A stretch of DNA of 64,000 bases from Devosia ginsengisoli (GCF_024707105.1 NZ_JANQAJ010000011.1:259488-323487); one strand, 5' to 3'. Positions 11,748-21,700 are shown, numbered from the stretch's first letter. A program made the numbers and translations. The notes: a model not told the origin generated them from the sequence alone.

Positions 11748-11871
11748 TCTTTGCTCCTGCTGCCTCTTGCACCGTGGCGAGCTTTGCCCTAACCCCGGCT
11801 GTCAAAATGGATTACTAGTGCCCTCCCGCTGCTGCGGTAAAGCCTGGTGTTGCCCAACTGGAACGTCTCAG

Positions 11872-13743
11872 ATGCTCGATAGTTTGCGTGTTTTTGCAAA
11901 ATCCTGGCCCGGCAAGATCATGGGCGGCTTTCTTCTGGTCGGCCTGGCGGGCTTTGGCATCAACAATGTCATTGCCGACCTGGGCAGCAATACGGTGGCC
12001 AAGGTGGGCAATGAAGACATCACGTCGCGCCAGTTCCTGCGGGCCTATCAGAGCCAGATGAACCAGGTTGCGCAGCAGCTCGGCTCCGTGCCGACGGCGC
12101 AGGACGCGATGAATCTCGGCATTCCCTCCATGGTGCTGCAGAGCCTGGCGCAGGATGCGGCGATCGACCAGCTTGCAGGCGATTTTGGCCTTGGCGTGTC
12201 GCAGAGCAAGCTGAGCGAAATGCTGCGCGAAGATCCCTCGTTCCAGAATGCGCTGGGGGCGTTCAATCCCGCGAGCTTCACCCAGGTGTTGCAGATGAGC
12301 GGGCTGACCGAGGCGGAATACTTCGAGGACAAGAGCGACGAAGCGCGGCGCCAGCAACTGATCCTGAGCCTGTTCGGCGATACGCAATTGCCGGCGACGG
12401 CGTCGAACCTGATCAATCGCTATGTGGCCGATCAGCGCACGATCGAATATTTCGCGCTCAGCGAGACCAATATCGACACGGTGGCCGAGCCGACCGAAGG
12501 CGAACTGGCCGCCTATCTGAGCGAGCACCAGGCCGAGTTCCGCACCGTCGAAACGCGCAATGTGCAGATGCTGCGGCTGTCGACGGCGGACCTTGCCGCG
12601 ACCAAGACCATTGGCGACGACGCCATTGCGGCCGAATATGAGCGGACCAAGACCACGCTGAGCAAGGCGGAGCGCCGGACCATCCAGCAGGTGGTGCTGA
12701 ATGCCGATCAGGTTACCGCTTTCGAGGCGGGCCTTGCCGCCGGCACGCCGTTCGAGACGCTGGTGAGCGATGCGGGTCTTTCGCCCACCGATCTGGGCAC
12801 GCTGGCGCAGGCCGATATCAATGATGCGGGCCTTGCCAATGCCGCCTTCGGGCTGGCCGAGGGCGGTTTTGCCGTTATCGACGGCGTGGCCGGCAAGCGC
12901 GCGGTGCATGTCTCGGCCATCGAGGCCGGTGGCGTTCCCACGCTGGACGAAGTGCGCGACCAGGTCGCCAATGCGCTGGCCATGAGCGAGGCGCGGAACG
13001 AGCTGGCCGACGTGCAGGACCAGATCGAGGAACTGCGCGCCGCCTTCCGGCCGCTGAGCGAAATCGCCCAGCGTTTCGGGCTCGACCTCTATGAGGCCGA
13101 CGTGACCTCGGGCGGGGCCGAGCTGAGCGTGATCCCCGACCTTGCCGCCGAAGACCGGTCGCGCGTGACCCAGGCCATCTTCAAGGCCGAACAGGGTGCG
13201 CTCACGGCCGCCCTCCCCCTCGCGGGCAATGGCAATCTATGGTTCGACCTCAATGCCATCGAGCCGGCGCGCGACCAGACGCTGGACGAGGTGCGCGACA
13301 AGGTGGCCGAGACTGTCATGGCCGAGCGGGTCAACAATGCCATCATGGCGGCGCAGCAGGACGCGGTGACCCGGCTGGACAATGGCGAGGCAATCGCTGA
13401 TGTGGCCGCCTCCTACAATCTCTTCCCGCAGCTCAGCGCGCCCTTTACGCGCTTCGGCTCGGAAGACGGGACGATCGACAGCGCCGTGGCCACGGCCGCC
13501 TTTGCCGGCGATGCCAGCCATCACGGCTCGGCGGTGAGCCAGGCGGGCGAATTCATCGTCTTTGCGGTGACCGACCTGACCGCGGCCGAAGGCCCGTTGG
13601 AAGAGGCGGCCAATGCGAGCCTGGAAAACGAGGCGCGTATCGGTATCTATGGCGACTTCGTGACTGCCGTGCGGGACGATGCCCGCATGGTCATCAACCA
13701 GCAGGCCCTGCAACAGGTGCTGGAGCTCAATACCGGCCTGTAA
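11872..13743 (+). CDS. PpiD-like periplasmic peptidyl-prolyl isomerase / foldase
   Basis: A 623-residue membrane-anchored chaperone. Residues about 15-35 (IMGGFLLVGLAGFGINNVI) form one N-terminal membrane anchor. Next comes a SurA/PpiD-type N-terminal chaperone domain (DITSRQFLRAYQSQMNQVAQ and LGIPSMVLQSLAQDAAIDQ are typical) and a parvulin-like segment around residues 245-350 (RTIQQVVLNADQVTAFEAGL, TDLGTLAQADINDAGLANA), followed by a long periplasmic tail. The start at 11872 gives the expected short cytosolic N terminus; the frame is open upstream, but that part overlaps tpiA. It lies 40 bases before trpE, and this linkage to trp genes is common in the group. Confidence 0.88.
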   Translation: MLDSLRVFAKSWPGKIMGGFLLVGLAGFGINNVIADLGSNTVAKVGNEDITSRQFLRAYQSQMNQVAQQLGSVPTAQDAMNLGIPSMVLQSLAQDAAIDQLAGDFGLGVSQSKLSEMLREDPSFQNALGAFNPASFTQVLQMSGLTEAEYFEDKSDEARRQQLILSLFGDTQLPATASNLINRYVADQRTIEYFALSETNIDTVAEPTEGELAAYLSEHQAEFRTVETRNVQMLRLSTADLAATKTIGDDAIAAEYERTKTTLSKAERRTIQQVVLNADQVTAFEAGLAAGTPFETLVSDAGLSPTDLGTLAQADINDAGLANAAFGLAEGGFAVIDGVAGKRAVHVSAIEAGGVPTLDEVRDQVANALAMSEARNELADVQDQIEELRAAFRPLSEIAQRFGLDLYEADVTSGGAELSVIPDLAAEDRSRVTQAIFKAEQGALTAALPLAGNGNLWFDLNAIEPARDQTLDEVRDKVAETVMAERVNNAIMAAQQDAVTRLDNGEAIADVAASYNLFPQLSAPFTRFGSEDGTIDSAVATAAFAGDASHHGSAVSQAGEFIVFAVTDLTAAEGPLEEAANASLENEARIGIYGDFVTAVRDDARMVINQQALQQVLELNTGL

Positions 13744-13783
13744 TCCGCAGGCCGGACTTCACCCCAAACTGGACACCATAACG

Positions 13784-15292
13784 ATGGGCGACGACTTCTA
13801 TCAGCGCTTCTCCGAGCAATACGATGCTGGAAAATCGCAGATCGTCTGGCGTCGCATCGTGGCGGATCTCGAAACGCCTGTCGGGACCTATCTGAAGCTG
13901 GCCCAGGGACGCAGGAACACGTTCCTGCTCGAATCGGTGCAGGACGGGACGACGCGCGGCCGCTATTCCATCATCGGCAGCCAGCCGGATGTGATGCTGA
14001 AGGTCGAGGCTGGCACGGCATCGATCAACCGCGCCGCGCAGATCGACGAGACCAGTTTCGAGCCCCTGCCCGACCTGCCGCTCGACGCGCTGCGGAATCT
14101 CGTGGCGGACAGCAAGATCGAGGTGCCCGAGGGGCTGCCGCCGCAATCGGCGGGGGTCTACGGATTCCTGGGCTATGAAATGGTCCGCTATATGGAAAAG
14201 CTGCCCAACAGCAATCCGGACCATCTGCAGACGCCCGAAGCCATGCTGATGCGGCCGTCGCTGCTGGCCATCTTCGATACGCTCAAGGACGAGCTCTATT
14301 TCACCGCACCGGTCTATGTGCGGGCGGGCGTGTCCGCCAAGCAGGCCTATGAGGCGGCCGAGGCGCGGATCGACGATGCCATTGCCCGGCTGACCCAGGC
14401 CATGCCGGCCGCCCCTGCTCTGCCCGACCTGGAATCCATTGCCGTCACCAGCAACACGTCGAAAGACGAGTATTTCGCCATGGTGGCCAGGGCGAAGGAC
14501 TACATCACCGCGGGGGACATTTTCCAGGTGGTGCTGAGCCAGCGGTTCGAGGCGGATTTCACCCTGCCCCCGACCGCGCTCTATCGGGCGCTGCGGCGGA
14601 CCAATCCCAGCCCCTATATGTATTTCCTCGATTTCGGCGACTTTTCGGTGGCCGGCTCGAGCCCGGAAATCCTGGTGCGGGTGCAGGACGGGGAAGTGAC
14701 CATCCGGCCGATCGCCGGGACGCGCAAGCGCGGCGCCACGCCGACGCGGGACCAGGAACTTGCTGCGGAACTGCTGGCTGATCCCAAGGAACTGGCCGAA
14801 CACCTGATGCTGCTCGACCTGGGCCGCAATGATGTGGGGCGCGTGGCCAAGACCGGTACGGTGAAGGTCACCGACAAGTTCTTCCTCGAATATTATTCCC
14901 ATGTCATGCACATCGTCTCGAATGTCGTGGGCGTGCTCGACCCGAAATATGACTTTGTCGATGCGCTGTCGGCTGGGTTTCCGGCGGGCACGGTGTCCGG
15001 CGCGCCCAAAGTGCGGGCGATGGAGATCATCGACGAGCTGGAGAAGTCGCAGCGCGGCATCTATGGCGGCTGCGTGGGCTATTTCGGCGCCGATGGCACG
15101 ATGGATACCTGTATCGTGCTGCGCACGGCCATCCTCAAGGATGGCAAGCTCTACGTGCAGTCGGGCGCCGGCATCGTGGCCGACAGCAAGCCGGAGCTGG
15201 AACAGCTCGAATGCGAAAACAAGGCCCGCGCCCTTTTCAGCGCCGCCGAGGAAGCGCTACGCTATGCTGGCGAGGCGAGGATCGGGCAATGA
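13784..15292 (+). CDS. trpE: Anthranilate synthase component I
   Basis: TrpE makes anthranilate from chorismate using ammonia delivered by TrpG. The 502-residue protein has the N-terminal regulatory domain with the Trp-feedback motif LLES near residue 43 (NTFLLESVQDG), then the chorismate-binding domain with FQVVLSQRFEADF, RTNPSPYMYF, IRPIAGTRKRG, LLDLGRNDVGRVAKTG and FPAGTVSGAPKVRAMEIIDELE. These point to a tryptophan-sensitive TrpE rather than PabB. I chose the ATG at 13784. The distance to trpG is unusually long (174 bases) and is filled by a palindromic repeat. Confidence 0.97.
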   Translation: MGDDFYQRFSEQYDAGKSQIVWRRIVADLETPVGTYLKLAQGRRNTFLLESVQDGTTRGRYSIIGSQPDVMLKVEAGTASINRAAQIDETSFEPLPDLPLDALRNLVADSKIEVPEGLPPQSAGVYGFLGYEMVRYMEKLPNSNPDHLQTPEAMLMRPSLLAIFDTLKDELYFTAPVYVRAGVSAKQAYEAAEARIDDAIARLTQAMPAAPALPDLESIAVTSNTSKDEYFAMVARAKDYITAGDIFQVVLSQRFEADFTLPPTALYRALRRTNPSPYMYFLDFGDFSVAGSSPEILVRVQDGEVTIRPIAGTRKRGATPTRDQELAAELLADPKELAEHLMLLDLGRNDVGRVAKTGTVKVTDKFFLEYYSHVMHIVSNVVGVLDPKYDFVDALSAGFPAGTVSGAPKVRAMEIIDELEKSQRGIYGGCVGYFGADGTMDTCIVLRTAILKDGKLYVQSGAGIVADSKPELEQLECENKARALFSAAEEALRYAGEARIGQ

Positions 15293-15308
15293 GCAGAACA
15301 GTCGGAGA

Positions 15309-15390
15309 CCTCATGGTGAGCTTGTCGAACCACGAGGTCGGGTACACAAATGGTGCCACGCCCTCGTGGTTCGACAAGCTCACCATGAGG
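15309..15390. repeat. Perfect 29-bp inverted repeat (REP-like family A, copy 2) inside the trp operon
   Basis: The arms at 15309-15337 (beginning CCTCATGGTGAGCTTGTCGA) and 15362-15390 are perfect reverse complements over 29 bases, separated by 24 bases. It lies between trpE and trpG. The same arm sequence recurs in altered form at 0.2 and 30.6 kb. In RNA it would make a very stable stem-loop in the middle of the operon transcript. Confidence 0.92.
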
Positions 15391-15466
15391 GCTACTGAGA
15401 ATATTCGATGGCGGAGCTGGTTCTGAACGACGCCAACAGAACCTCTTCATTTCAGGGACAGGCCAA

Positions 15467-16066
15467 ATGACCCGTACTCTCGTCATCGATAATTACGACA
15501 GCTTTACCTACAATCTCGTCCATTTCCTGGGCGAACTGGGCGCCGACATCACCGTCGCGCGCAACGACAAGATCACGCTCGACGACATTGCCGCCATGGC
15601 GCCGGAGGCCATCGTGCTGTCGCCCGGCCCCTGCACGCCCAACGAGGCGGGCATCTGCCTGGCGCTGATCGACCGCTTCAAGGGGGAAATCCCCATGCTC
15701 GGCGTGTGCCTGGGGCACCAGGCCATTGGGCAGGCCATGGGGGGCGATGTGATCCGTGCGCCGCATCTCGTGCATGGCAAGACCAGCAAGATCCACCACA
15801 GCGGCAAGGGCCTGTTTCGCGGGCTCAACAATGACTTCGAGGCGACGCGGTATCATTCGCTGATCGTCAAACCGGACACATTGCCCGATGTGCTGGAAGT
15901 TACGGCGACGACCGATGACGGGCTCATCATGGGCATGCAGCATAAGAGCCTGCCGGTGCATGGGGTGCAGTTCCACCCGGAAAGCATTGCCAGCGAGAAT
16001 GGCCATGCACTGCTGCAGAATTTTCTGAACCTCGCCCGCGACTTCAACCAGAAGCGAGCCGCATGA
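15467..16066 (+). CDS. trpG: Anthranilate synthase component II (glutamine amidotransferase)
   Basis: TrpG (PabA type) hydrolyses glutamine and passes ammonia to TrpE. The 199-residue class I amidotransferase shows [17 protein letters not shown] at the N terminus, [12 protein letters not shown] near 51, the nucleophile loop [10 protein letters not shown] near 80, ATRYHSLIV, and the His/Glu end [13 protein letters not shown]. It may also serve PabB for folate. Its stop overlaps the trpD start (ATGA), suggesting coupled translation. Confidence 0.96.
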   Translation: MTRTLVIDNYDSFTYNLVHFLGELGADITVARNDKITLDDIAAMAPEAIVLSPGPCTPNEAGICLALIDRFKGEIPMLGVCLGHQAIGQAMGGDVIRAPHLVHGKTSKIHHSGKGLFRGLNNDFEATRYHSLIVKPDTLPDVLEVTATTDDGLIMGMQHKSLPVHGVQFHPESIASENGHALLQNFLNLARDFNQKRAA

Positions 16067-17082
16067 TGGATATCAAGGCAGCCCTCAGCAAGATTGCTGA
16101 CAACAAGGACCTGACCGGTGAGGAAATGCGCGGCGTGATGCGCATCATCATGGCTGGCGAGGCCACGCCGAGCCAGATCGGCGCGTTCCTGATGGGGATG
16201 CGCATCAAGGGCGAGACGGTGGGCGAAATCGCCGCCGCGGTGTCCATCCTGCGCGAGCAGATGATCCCGGTCGAAGCGCCGGATGATGCCATCGATATCG
16301 TCGGTACGGGCGGGGATGGCGTAGGAAGCCTCAATATCTCGACAGCGACCGCCTTGGTGGTCGCAGCGGCCGGCGTGCCGGTGGCCAAGCATGGCAACAA
16401 GGCGCTGTCATCGCGCTCGGGCTCGTCGCAGGCGCTGGAGGCGCTGGGGGTGAAGCTCGACCTGACGCCGGAGCAGATCGCCGGCACCATTGCCAAGGCC
16501 GGCATCGGCTTCATGTTTGCGCCGAGCCATCACCCGGCCATGCGCCATGTCGGCCCGGCCCGCAGCGAAATGGGCGTACGGACCCTGTTCAACCTGCTGG
16601 GGCCGCAATCCAACCCGGCCGGGGTGCGCCGCTATCTGCTGGGCGTCTATTCCCAGCAATGGGTGGAGCCGGTGGCGGCGGCGCTGCTGGCCAATCGTGC
16701 CGTCAAGGCGTGGGTAGTGCATTCCAGCGAAGGACTGGACGAATTGTCGACCTCGGGGACCAATTTCGTCGCCCAGATCGCCAATGGCGACCTGCGCAGT
16801 TTCGAGCTGCATCCCGAACAGGTGGGCCTTGCCCTGACCGACCCGGGCGAATTGCTCGGAGGCGAGCCAGCGGACAATGCCGCGGCCATCGTTGCGCTGT
16901 TCGATGGGGCGCCGGGCGCCTATCGCGATACCGTGCTGCTCAATGCCGGCGCGGCGCTGCTGGTGGCGGACAAGGTCGGCACGATCGAGGACGGTATTGC
17001 GCTGGCCCGCGCCACCATCGACACTGGCAAGGCCAGGGACACACTCGCCCGCCTCGTGGCGGTTTCGAACGGACGAGATTGA
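16063..17082 (+). CDS. trpD: Anthranilate phosphoribosyltransferase
   Basis: TrpD joins anthranilate to PRPP in the second committed step of tryptophan synthesis. The 339-residue length is normal. Motifs are [42 protein letters not shown] in pieces around residues 84-125 (the PRPP-binding GTGGD and KHGNR-like blocks), [31 protein letters not shown], and [13 protein letters not shown]. It overlaps trpG by four bases and trpC by one (TGATG). An alternative ATG one codon later is equally possible. Confidence 0.97.
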   Translation: MMDIKAALSKIADNKDLTGEEMRGVMRIIMAGEATPSQIGAFLMGMRIKGETVGEIAAAVSILREQMIPVEAPDDAIDIVGTGGDGVGSLNISTATALVVAAAGVPVAKHGNKALSSRSGSSQALEALGVKLDLTPEQIAGTIAKAGIGFMFAPSHHPAMRHVGPARSEMGVRTLFNLLGPQSNPAGVRRYLLGVYSQQWVEPVAAALLANRAVKAWVVHSSEGLDELSTSGTNFVAQIANGDLRSFELHPEQVGLALTDPGELLGGEPADNAAAIVALFDGAPGAYRDTVLLNAGAALLVADKVGTIEDGIALARATIDTGKARDTLARLVAVSNGRD

Positions 17083-17894
17083 TGAGCGATATTCTGCAGC
17101 AGATCGAGGCTTACAAGCGCGAGGAAATCTCCGCCGCCAAGAGCATGCGGCCCTGGGCCGAAGTGGTGGCGCAGGCGCATGACCAGCCGCCGACCCGCGG
17201 ATTCCTGAGGGCTATCAAGGCCAAGCGGGCCAAGGGGCACTATGCGCTGATCGCGGAAGTGAAGAAGGCCAGCCCGTCCAAGGGGCTGATCCGGGCCGAT
17301 TTCAACCCGGCCGAGATTGCCCGCAGCTATGAAATGGCGGGGGCGGCCTGCCTGTCGGTGCTGACCGACCGGCCGAGTTTCCAGGGCTCGCCGAGCTACC
17401 TGATCGAGGCGCGGGCGGCGACGCAGTTGCCGGTTTTGCGCAAGGATTTCCTGTTCGAGACCTATCAGGTGGCCGAGGCCCGTTCCTGGGGCGCGGACTG
17501 CATCCTCATCATTCTCGCTGCCGTGGGCGACGACGTGGCGCGCTACCTGCTCGACGCGGCCGAAGAGTGGAAGATGGATGCCCTGGTGGAGGTGCATGAC
17601 CAGCTCGAGCTGGACCGGGCGCTGGCGCTGGGCGCCGAATTCATCGGTATCAACAACCGCAACCTGCGGACCTTCGAGACGACGCTGGACACGTCCATCA
17701 GCCTTGCCGGGGGTGTGCCCGAGGGTGTGCTGCTGGTGAGCGAGAGCGGCATCGTCGACCATGGGCATGTGCTCAAGCTCGACCAGGAGGCCGGCATCGG
17801 CACGTTCCTGGTGGGGGAAAGCCTGATGCGGCAGGCGGATGTCGCGGCAGCCACGCGGGCGCTGCTGATGGGTGCGCCGGAAGCCGTGCGCTGA
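17082..17894 (+). CDS. trpC: Indole-3-glycerol phosphate synthase
   Basis: TrpC closes the indole ring from 1-(o-carboxyphenylamino)-1-deoxyribulose 5-phosphate. The 270-residue TIM-barrel protein has [15 protein letters not shown] near residue 60 (catalytic Lys), [35 protein letters not shown] and VSESGI near 225. It is a monofunctional TrpC with no TrpF fusion. It overlaps trpD and moaC by one base each, so the cofactor genes that follow are likely translated from the same mRNA. Confidence 0.96.
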   Translation: MSDILQQIEAYKREEISAAKSMRPWAEVVAQAHDQPPTRGFLRAIKAKRAKGHYALIAEVKKASPSKGLIRADFNPAEIARSYEMAGAACLSVLTDRPSFQGSPSYLIEARAATQLPVLRKDFLFETYQVAEARSWGADCILIILAAVGDDVARYLLDAAEEWKMDALVEVHDQLELDRALALGAEFIGINNRNLRTFETTLDTSISLAGGVPEGVLLVSESGIVDHGHVLKLDQEAGIGTFLVGESLMRQADVAAATRALLMGAPEAVR

Positions 17895-18373
17895 TGGCGC
17901 AGGGGTTGACGCATCTCAACGACCGGGGCGAGGCCCATATGGTCGATATCGGTGACAAGGCGGTTACGCGTCGGCGGGCGGTGGCCGAGGCCAGCATTCT
18001 GGCGCAGCCGGCGACTGTGGAGGCCCTGCTGTCGGGTAGCGGCAAGAAGGGCGATGCCATTGCTACGGCGCGAATTGCCGGGATCATGGCGGCCAAGAAG
18101 ACGTCCGAGCTTATTCCACTCTGCCACCCGTTGGCGCTGACGAAGGTGTCGGTCGAGATCGAGGCGCTGAGCGGCGGGGCGGGCCTGCATGTCACCGCCA
18201 CGGCAGAGACGACGGGGCAGACCGGCGTGGAGATGGAGGCGCTGACGGCGGCTTCGGTGGCGGCGCTGACGCTCTATGACATGGGCAAGGCCATGGAAAA
18301 GGGCATGGTCATTACCGATGTCAGGCTGGTGGAGAAGTCCGGCGGCAAATCCGGCGACTTTTTGCGCGCATGA
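17894..18373 (+). CDS. moaC: Cyclic pyranopterin monophosphate synthase accessory protein
   Basis: MoaC acts with MoaA to turn GTP into cyclic pyranopterin monophosphate, the first molybdenum cofactor intermediate. The 159-residue protein shows [23 protein letters not shown] at the start, [13 protein letters not shown] near residue 74 and [20 protein letters not shown] near 112, with the conserved C-terminal KSGGKSGDF. Start and stop overlap trpC (TGATG) and moeA (ATGA). Confidence 0.97.
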   Translation: MAQGLTHLNDRGEAHMVDIGDKAVTRRRAVAEASILAQPATVEALLSGSGKKGDAIATARIAGIMAAKKTSELIPLCHPLALTKVSVEIEALSGGAGLHVTATAETTGQTGVEMEALTAASVAALTLYDMGKAMEKGMVITDVRLVEKSGGKSGDFLRA

Positions 18374-19572
18374 GCCTCCTCCCCGTGGATGACGCCATTG
18401 CCGCCATATTGCGGCGCGTGCCCGAGCCGGTGGCGGAGATTGTGCCGCTGGCCGAGGCGGCGGGGCGAGTGCTGCTGGCGCCACTATCGGCCACGCATGA
18501 CCAGCCACCCTTCAATGCCAGTGCCATGGACGGCTATGCCATGCGGGCCGCGGACGTGGTCGTGGGGCACAGGCTGCGGGTTGTGGGGACCTCGCAGGCG
18601 GGGGCCGGCTTTGCCGGGACGGTGGGCGCCGGCGAGGCCGTGCGCATCTTTACCGGGGCGCCGGTGCCGGATGGCGCCGATACGGTCATCATGCAGGAAG
18701 AGGCGGTGACGGATGGGGATTTCGTGTCCTTCACCGTCCCTGCCCGGGTCGGCCACAGCATCCGGCCGCTGGGCAATGATTTTGCGCGCGGGCAGGTGCT
18801 GATCGAGGCCGGGATGCGGCTGGCGCCCATGCAACTGGCGGTGGCGGCGGCGGCCAATGCGGCGGTGCTGACGGTGGCGCGGCGGCCGCGCATTGCGCTG
18901 CTGGCGACCGGGGATGAACTGGTGCTGCCGGGCTCCGCATTAGGGCCGGACGAGATCGTGGCGTCCAACAGTTTCGGGCTGCATCCTTTGCTGGCGCCCT
19001 ATGCCGTTGAGGTGACCGACCATGGCATTGCGCGCGATGACCGCGAGGCGTTGCGGGGCAAGCTGGATGCGGTGTTTGCCGGGGAGCCGGACATCGTCAT
19101 CACCACCGGCGGGGCCAGCGTGGGCGACCACGATATCGTGCAGGACATCCTGCTCGAACTGGGCGTGGCGCTGGATTTCTGGCGCATCAACATGCGGCCG
19201 GGCAAGCCGTTGATGTTCGGCACGCGCGGCAGGACGCTGATCTTCGGGCTGCCGGGCAATCCAGTTTCGGCCATGGTGACGGCCATGGTGTTCATCCGGC
19301 CTGCCCTGCGGGCATGGCTGGGCTATACGGGCGCCACCACATGGCGCCTGCCGCTGGCCGGGCCGACGCCGCCCAATAGCGCGCGGCGGCATTTCATGCG
19401 GGCGCAACTGGTGCATGGGGTGGATGGGCCGGCGCTGCTGCCGATAGCGCAGACCGACAGCGGGCATACATCGTCGCTGGCGCATGCCGACATGCTGATC
19501 GTGCAACCCGAGCATGATCCGGGGCAGAAGGCCGGGACGATTGTCGAGGCGTTGGCGATAGACGCGTTCTAG
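18370..19572 (+). CDS. moeA: Molybdopterin molybdenumtransferase
   Basis: MoeA inserts molybdate into adenylylated molybdopterin. The 400-residue protein has the domain order of the family: [19 protein letters not shown] near residue 39, [20 protein letters not shown] near 92, the MPT-binding MoaB/Mog-like domain with LLATGDEL and [15 protein letters not shown] (about 240), [23 protein letters not shown], and the C-terminal domain IV. It ends the trp-moa run; a family B repeat follows 12 bases later and may mark the transcript end. Confidence 0.96.
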   Translation: MSLLPVDDAIAAILRRVPEPVAEIVPLAEAAGRVLLAPLSATHDQPPFNASAMDGYAMRAADVVVGHRLRVVGTSQAGAGFAGTVGAGEAVRIFTGAPVPDGADTVIMQEEAVTDGDFVSFTVPARVGHSIRPLGNDFARGQVLIEAGMRLAPMQLAVAAAANAAVLTVARRPRIALLATGDELVLPGSALGPDEIVASNSFGLHPLLAPYAVEVTDHGIARDDREALRGKLDAVFAGEPDIVITTGGASVGDHDIVQDILLELGVALDFWRINMRPGKPLMFGTRGRTLIFGLPGNPVSAMVTAMVFIRPALRAWLGYTGATTWRLPLAGPTPPNSARRHFMRAQLVHGVDGPALLPIAQTDSGHTSSLAHADMLIVQPEHDPGQKAGTIVEALAIDAF

Positions 19573-19583
19573 TGCGCGTGGCC

Positions 19584-19712
19584 TACCCCCACCCTCACTC
19601 CCTCCCTACAAGGGGGAGGGAAGCCCGTCCGGTGACTAAACCATCATTGGACCCCTGAATGCGCCCATGCGCCTCCCTCCCCTTGATGGGGAGGGAGTGA
19701 GGGTGGGGTGGC
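19584..19712. repeat. G/C-rich palindromic repeat, family B copy 2
   Basis: The arms contain CCCACCCTCACTCCCTCCCT on the left and GGGGAGGGAGTGAGGGTGGG on the right, with a spacer similar in layout to the copy at 7.8 kb (GGACC and ATGCGCC are shared). It lies between the convergent moeA and aroA genes. Confidence 0.88.
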
Positions 19713-19728
19713 CAACACGCGCTGAATC

Positions 19729-20997
19729 CTAGGTGGCCGGCTGCAGTTCCACGCCCAGCCCCGCCAGCATGTCCCAATATTCCGGGTAAGTCTTGCCGGT
19801 GCAGGCGGGGTCCAGAATAGTGATGCCGGGCAGCTTCAATCCCGCCAAAGCGAAGCTCATGGCGATGCGGTGATCGTGGTAGGTCTCGATGCGGGCCGGG
19901 CGGCTGCGCGCGGCCAGGTCAGGGTCTGACGCGACCACGAGATCATCCCCCTCCTCCGTGCCGAGGCCGGGCAGGATGCGGTTGAGCTCGTTGGCGACGG
20001 CGCGGATGCGGTCGGTTTCCTTGACGCGCAGATTGGCGATGCCGGTGAAACGCACCGGGTGGTTGTTGAAGGCGGCCAGCACGGCGAGCGTCGGCACGGC
20101 ATCCTGCATCTGGCTGCCGTCGATGACGGCAGGCATGTTCGGGAATTGCGCGATGACGGCCTGTGCGGCGGCGTCCGGCTGGGTGAAGGCGTCGGCGGCG
20201 ACGCCGAGGTCGATCTTGCCGCCGGTGAGCGCCTCGATGCCCCAGAGATAGGTGGCGGCCGAGGCGTCGGGCTCGATCAGGAAATCACTGGCACTGTAGC
20301 CGGTGGGCTGGACCAGCCAGGTGCCGGCATCGAGTTGTTCCACCTCGGCACCGAAGCTGCGCATGGCAGCGAGGGTCAGGTCGACATAGCCGCGGGCGCC
20401 GATATCCTTGCCCGTCAACGCCACGGTGATGGCGCCATGGCCCAAAGGCGCGGCCATCAGCAAAGCCGAGACATATTGGCTGGAGAGGCCCGCATCGATC
20501 TCGACGCGGCCGGAGCCGAAGCTGCCATTGCCGTGAATGGTCACCGGCGGGCAACCGGTGGGGCAGATGGCGTCGATGCCAAGCGAGCGGAGCGCCGTGA
20601 CCAGCGGGCCGATGGGGCGCAGGCGCATTTCCTCGTCGCCATCGACGATAACCGCGCCATCGACGGTGGCGACAGCCGCCGTGAGGAAGCGCGTGGCGGT
20701 GCCGGCATTGCCGAGGAAAAGCGGACCGGAGGGCTGCTGCAGGCGGCCGGTGCTGGTGACGGTGAAGCTCGTGGCGTCCGGCTCGTCCACGGCCACGCCC
20801 ATCTGCCGCAAGGCGGCGGCCATCAGGGTCGTGTCCTTGCTCTTGAGCGCGCCGGTGAGGCGGCTGGTGCCGTTGGCCAGGGCGGCGAGCAGCAGGGCGC
20901 GATTGGTGATGGATTTGCTGCCCGGTGGGGAAACGCGGCCGACAAGCGGGCGGTTGGGCGGGACGATGGTGAGGGCGGGTGGAACGGGGCTGAGCAT
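19729..20997 (-). CDS. aroA: 3-phosphoshikimate 1-carboxyvinyltransferase (EPSP synthase)
   Basis: AroA joins phosphoenolpyruvate and shikimate 3-phosphate in the shikimate pathway. The 422-residue protein has PPGSKSITNRALLLAALA near residue 25 (PEP-binding Lys28), LFLGNAGTATRFLTAAVA near 94, DAGLSSQYVSALLMAAP, VKETDRI and TYHDHRIAMSFA. The GNAGTA loop reads T-R-F where the E. coli enzyme has M-R-P, so the position matching E. coli Pro101 is Phe104. The overall pattern looks closer to class I-type enzymes than to the CP4-like class II form of many rhizobia. Confidence 0.95.
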   Translation of the reverse strand: MLSPVPPALTIVPPNRPLVGRVSPPGSKSITNRALLLAALANGTSRLTGALKSKDTTLMAAALRQMGVAVDEPDATSFTVTSTGRLQQPSGPLFLGNAGTATRFLTAAVATVDGAVIVDGDEEMRLRPIGPLVTALRSLGIDAICPTGCPPVTIHGNGSFGSGRVEIDAGLSSQYVSALLMAAPLGHGAITVALTGKDIGARGYVDLTLAAMRSFGAEVEQLDAGTWLVQPTGYSASDFLIEPDASAATYLWGIEALTGGKIDLGVAADAFTQPDAAAQAVIAQFPNMPAVIDGSQMQDAVPTLAVLAAFNNHPVRFTGIANLRVKETDRIRAVANELNRILPGLGTEEGDDLVVASDPDLAARSRPARIETYHDHRIAMSFALAGLKLPGITILDPACTGKTYPEYWDMLAGLGVELQPAT

Positions 20998-21047
20998 GGC
21001 GGGATAGATGCCTCAGCGTGGTCCCGGATGCAACTGGTTGCGAAGGG

Positions 21048-21095
21048 GATACCCCCTCCTAGCCTCCCCCTGATAGGGGCAGGAACAGATCGAGC
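21048..21095. repeat. Solo arm of family C repeat
   Basis: The sequence from GATACCCCCTCCTAGCCTCC to GGAACAGATCGAG nearly matches the reverse complement of the right arm of the palindrome at 37.9-38.0 kb. The partner arm is missing here, so this is a truncated copy. Confidence 0.7.
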
Positions 21096-21128
21096 CTGGG
21101 AAGCGCCTTGATCTCTCCACGCACACGG

Positions 21129-21243
21129 TGTCATCCCGGCCTTGAGCCGGGATCCATCCTGAGATGCTGGCAATTAAGCTGAACGACCTTGCGGCTGTGG
21201 CGCGATCTCGAGATGGGCCCCGGCTCAAGGCCGGGGTGACATC
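21129..21243. repeat. Palindromic repeat, family D
   Basis: The left arm TGTCATCCCGGCCTTGAGCC (from 21129) and a right arm ending GGCTCAAGGCCGGGGTGACA form an imperfect inverted repeat around a spacer of about 40 bases. Each arm also contains its own CCCGGC-CTTGA-GCCGGG hairpin. The word is a common dispersed element of alphaproteobacterial genomes. It lies between the sufA stop and the aroA start. Confidence 0.82.
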
Positions 21244-21268
21244 GAGTTTGTGGGGCGCTCTAGCGCAA

Positions 21269-21649
21269 CTAGGCCCCTGCCCGGGCCTCGGCGATGGCTT
21301 TCAAATCCGCCGGCGCGAGGGTGACGCTTTCACCGCAGCCGCAGGCGCCTGTCTGATTGGGATTCTTGAAGGTGAAGCTGGAGCCCATCTTGGACTGTTC
21401 GAAATCCATCACCGTGCCGAGCAGATACATGGTCGCCTTGGGATCGACCCAGACATTGACGCCCCGGTCTTCGACATGGTCGTCGCCGCTGACCGGCTCG
21501 CTTACATAGTCCATGGTGTAGGACACCCCGGCGCAGCCGGCATTCTTGATACCGACGCGCAGGCCCACGACGGGTGAGTCGGAATCTTCGATGATCTCGG
21601 TGATGCGCTCGGCGGCGGCATCGGTCAACGACATGATCTTGAAGGCCAT
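21269..21649 (-). CDS. sufA: SufA/IscA-type Fe-S carrier protein
   Basis: A 126-residue HesB/IscA-family protein that accepts or transfers Fe-S clusters to apoproteins. The three conserved cysteines appear in NAGCAGVSY near residue 38 and in ACGCGESV near 104. I chose the ATG at 21649 (MAFKIMSLTDAAAERI); an ATG seven codons upstream is possible. It is the last gene of the minus-strand suf operon, 51 bases after sufT, and repeats follow it. Confidence 0.92.
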   Translation of the reverse strand: MAFKIMSLTDAAAERITEIIEDSDSPVVGLRVGIKNAGCAGVSYTMDYVSEPVSGDDHVEDRGVNVWVDPKATMYLLGTVMDFEQSKMGSSFTFKNPNQTGACGCGESVTLAPADLKAIAEARAGA

Positions 21650-21700
21650 GGGCGAACTTTCTATCGGCATTTCACGATATATAGCGTGAAACGCGCCGGA

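Noticed and set aside
11748-13783. trp leader peptide or attenuator before trpE
   Set aside because: The 40 bases between the PpiD-like gene and trpE have no Trp-codon-rich mini frame and no alternative stems.
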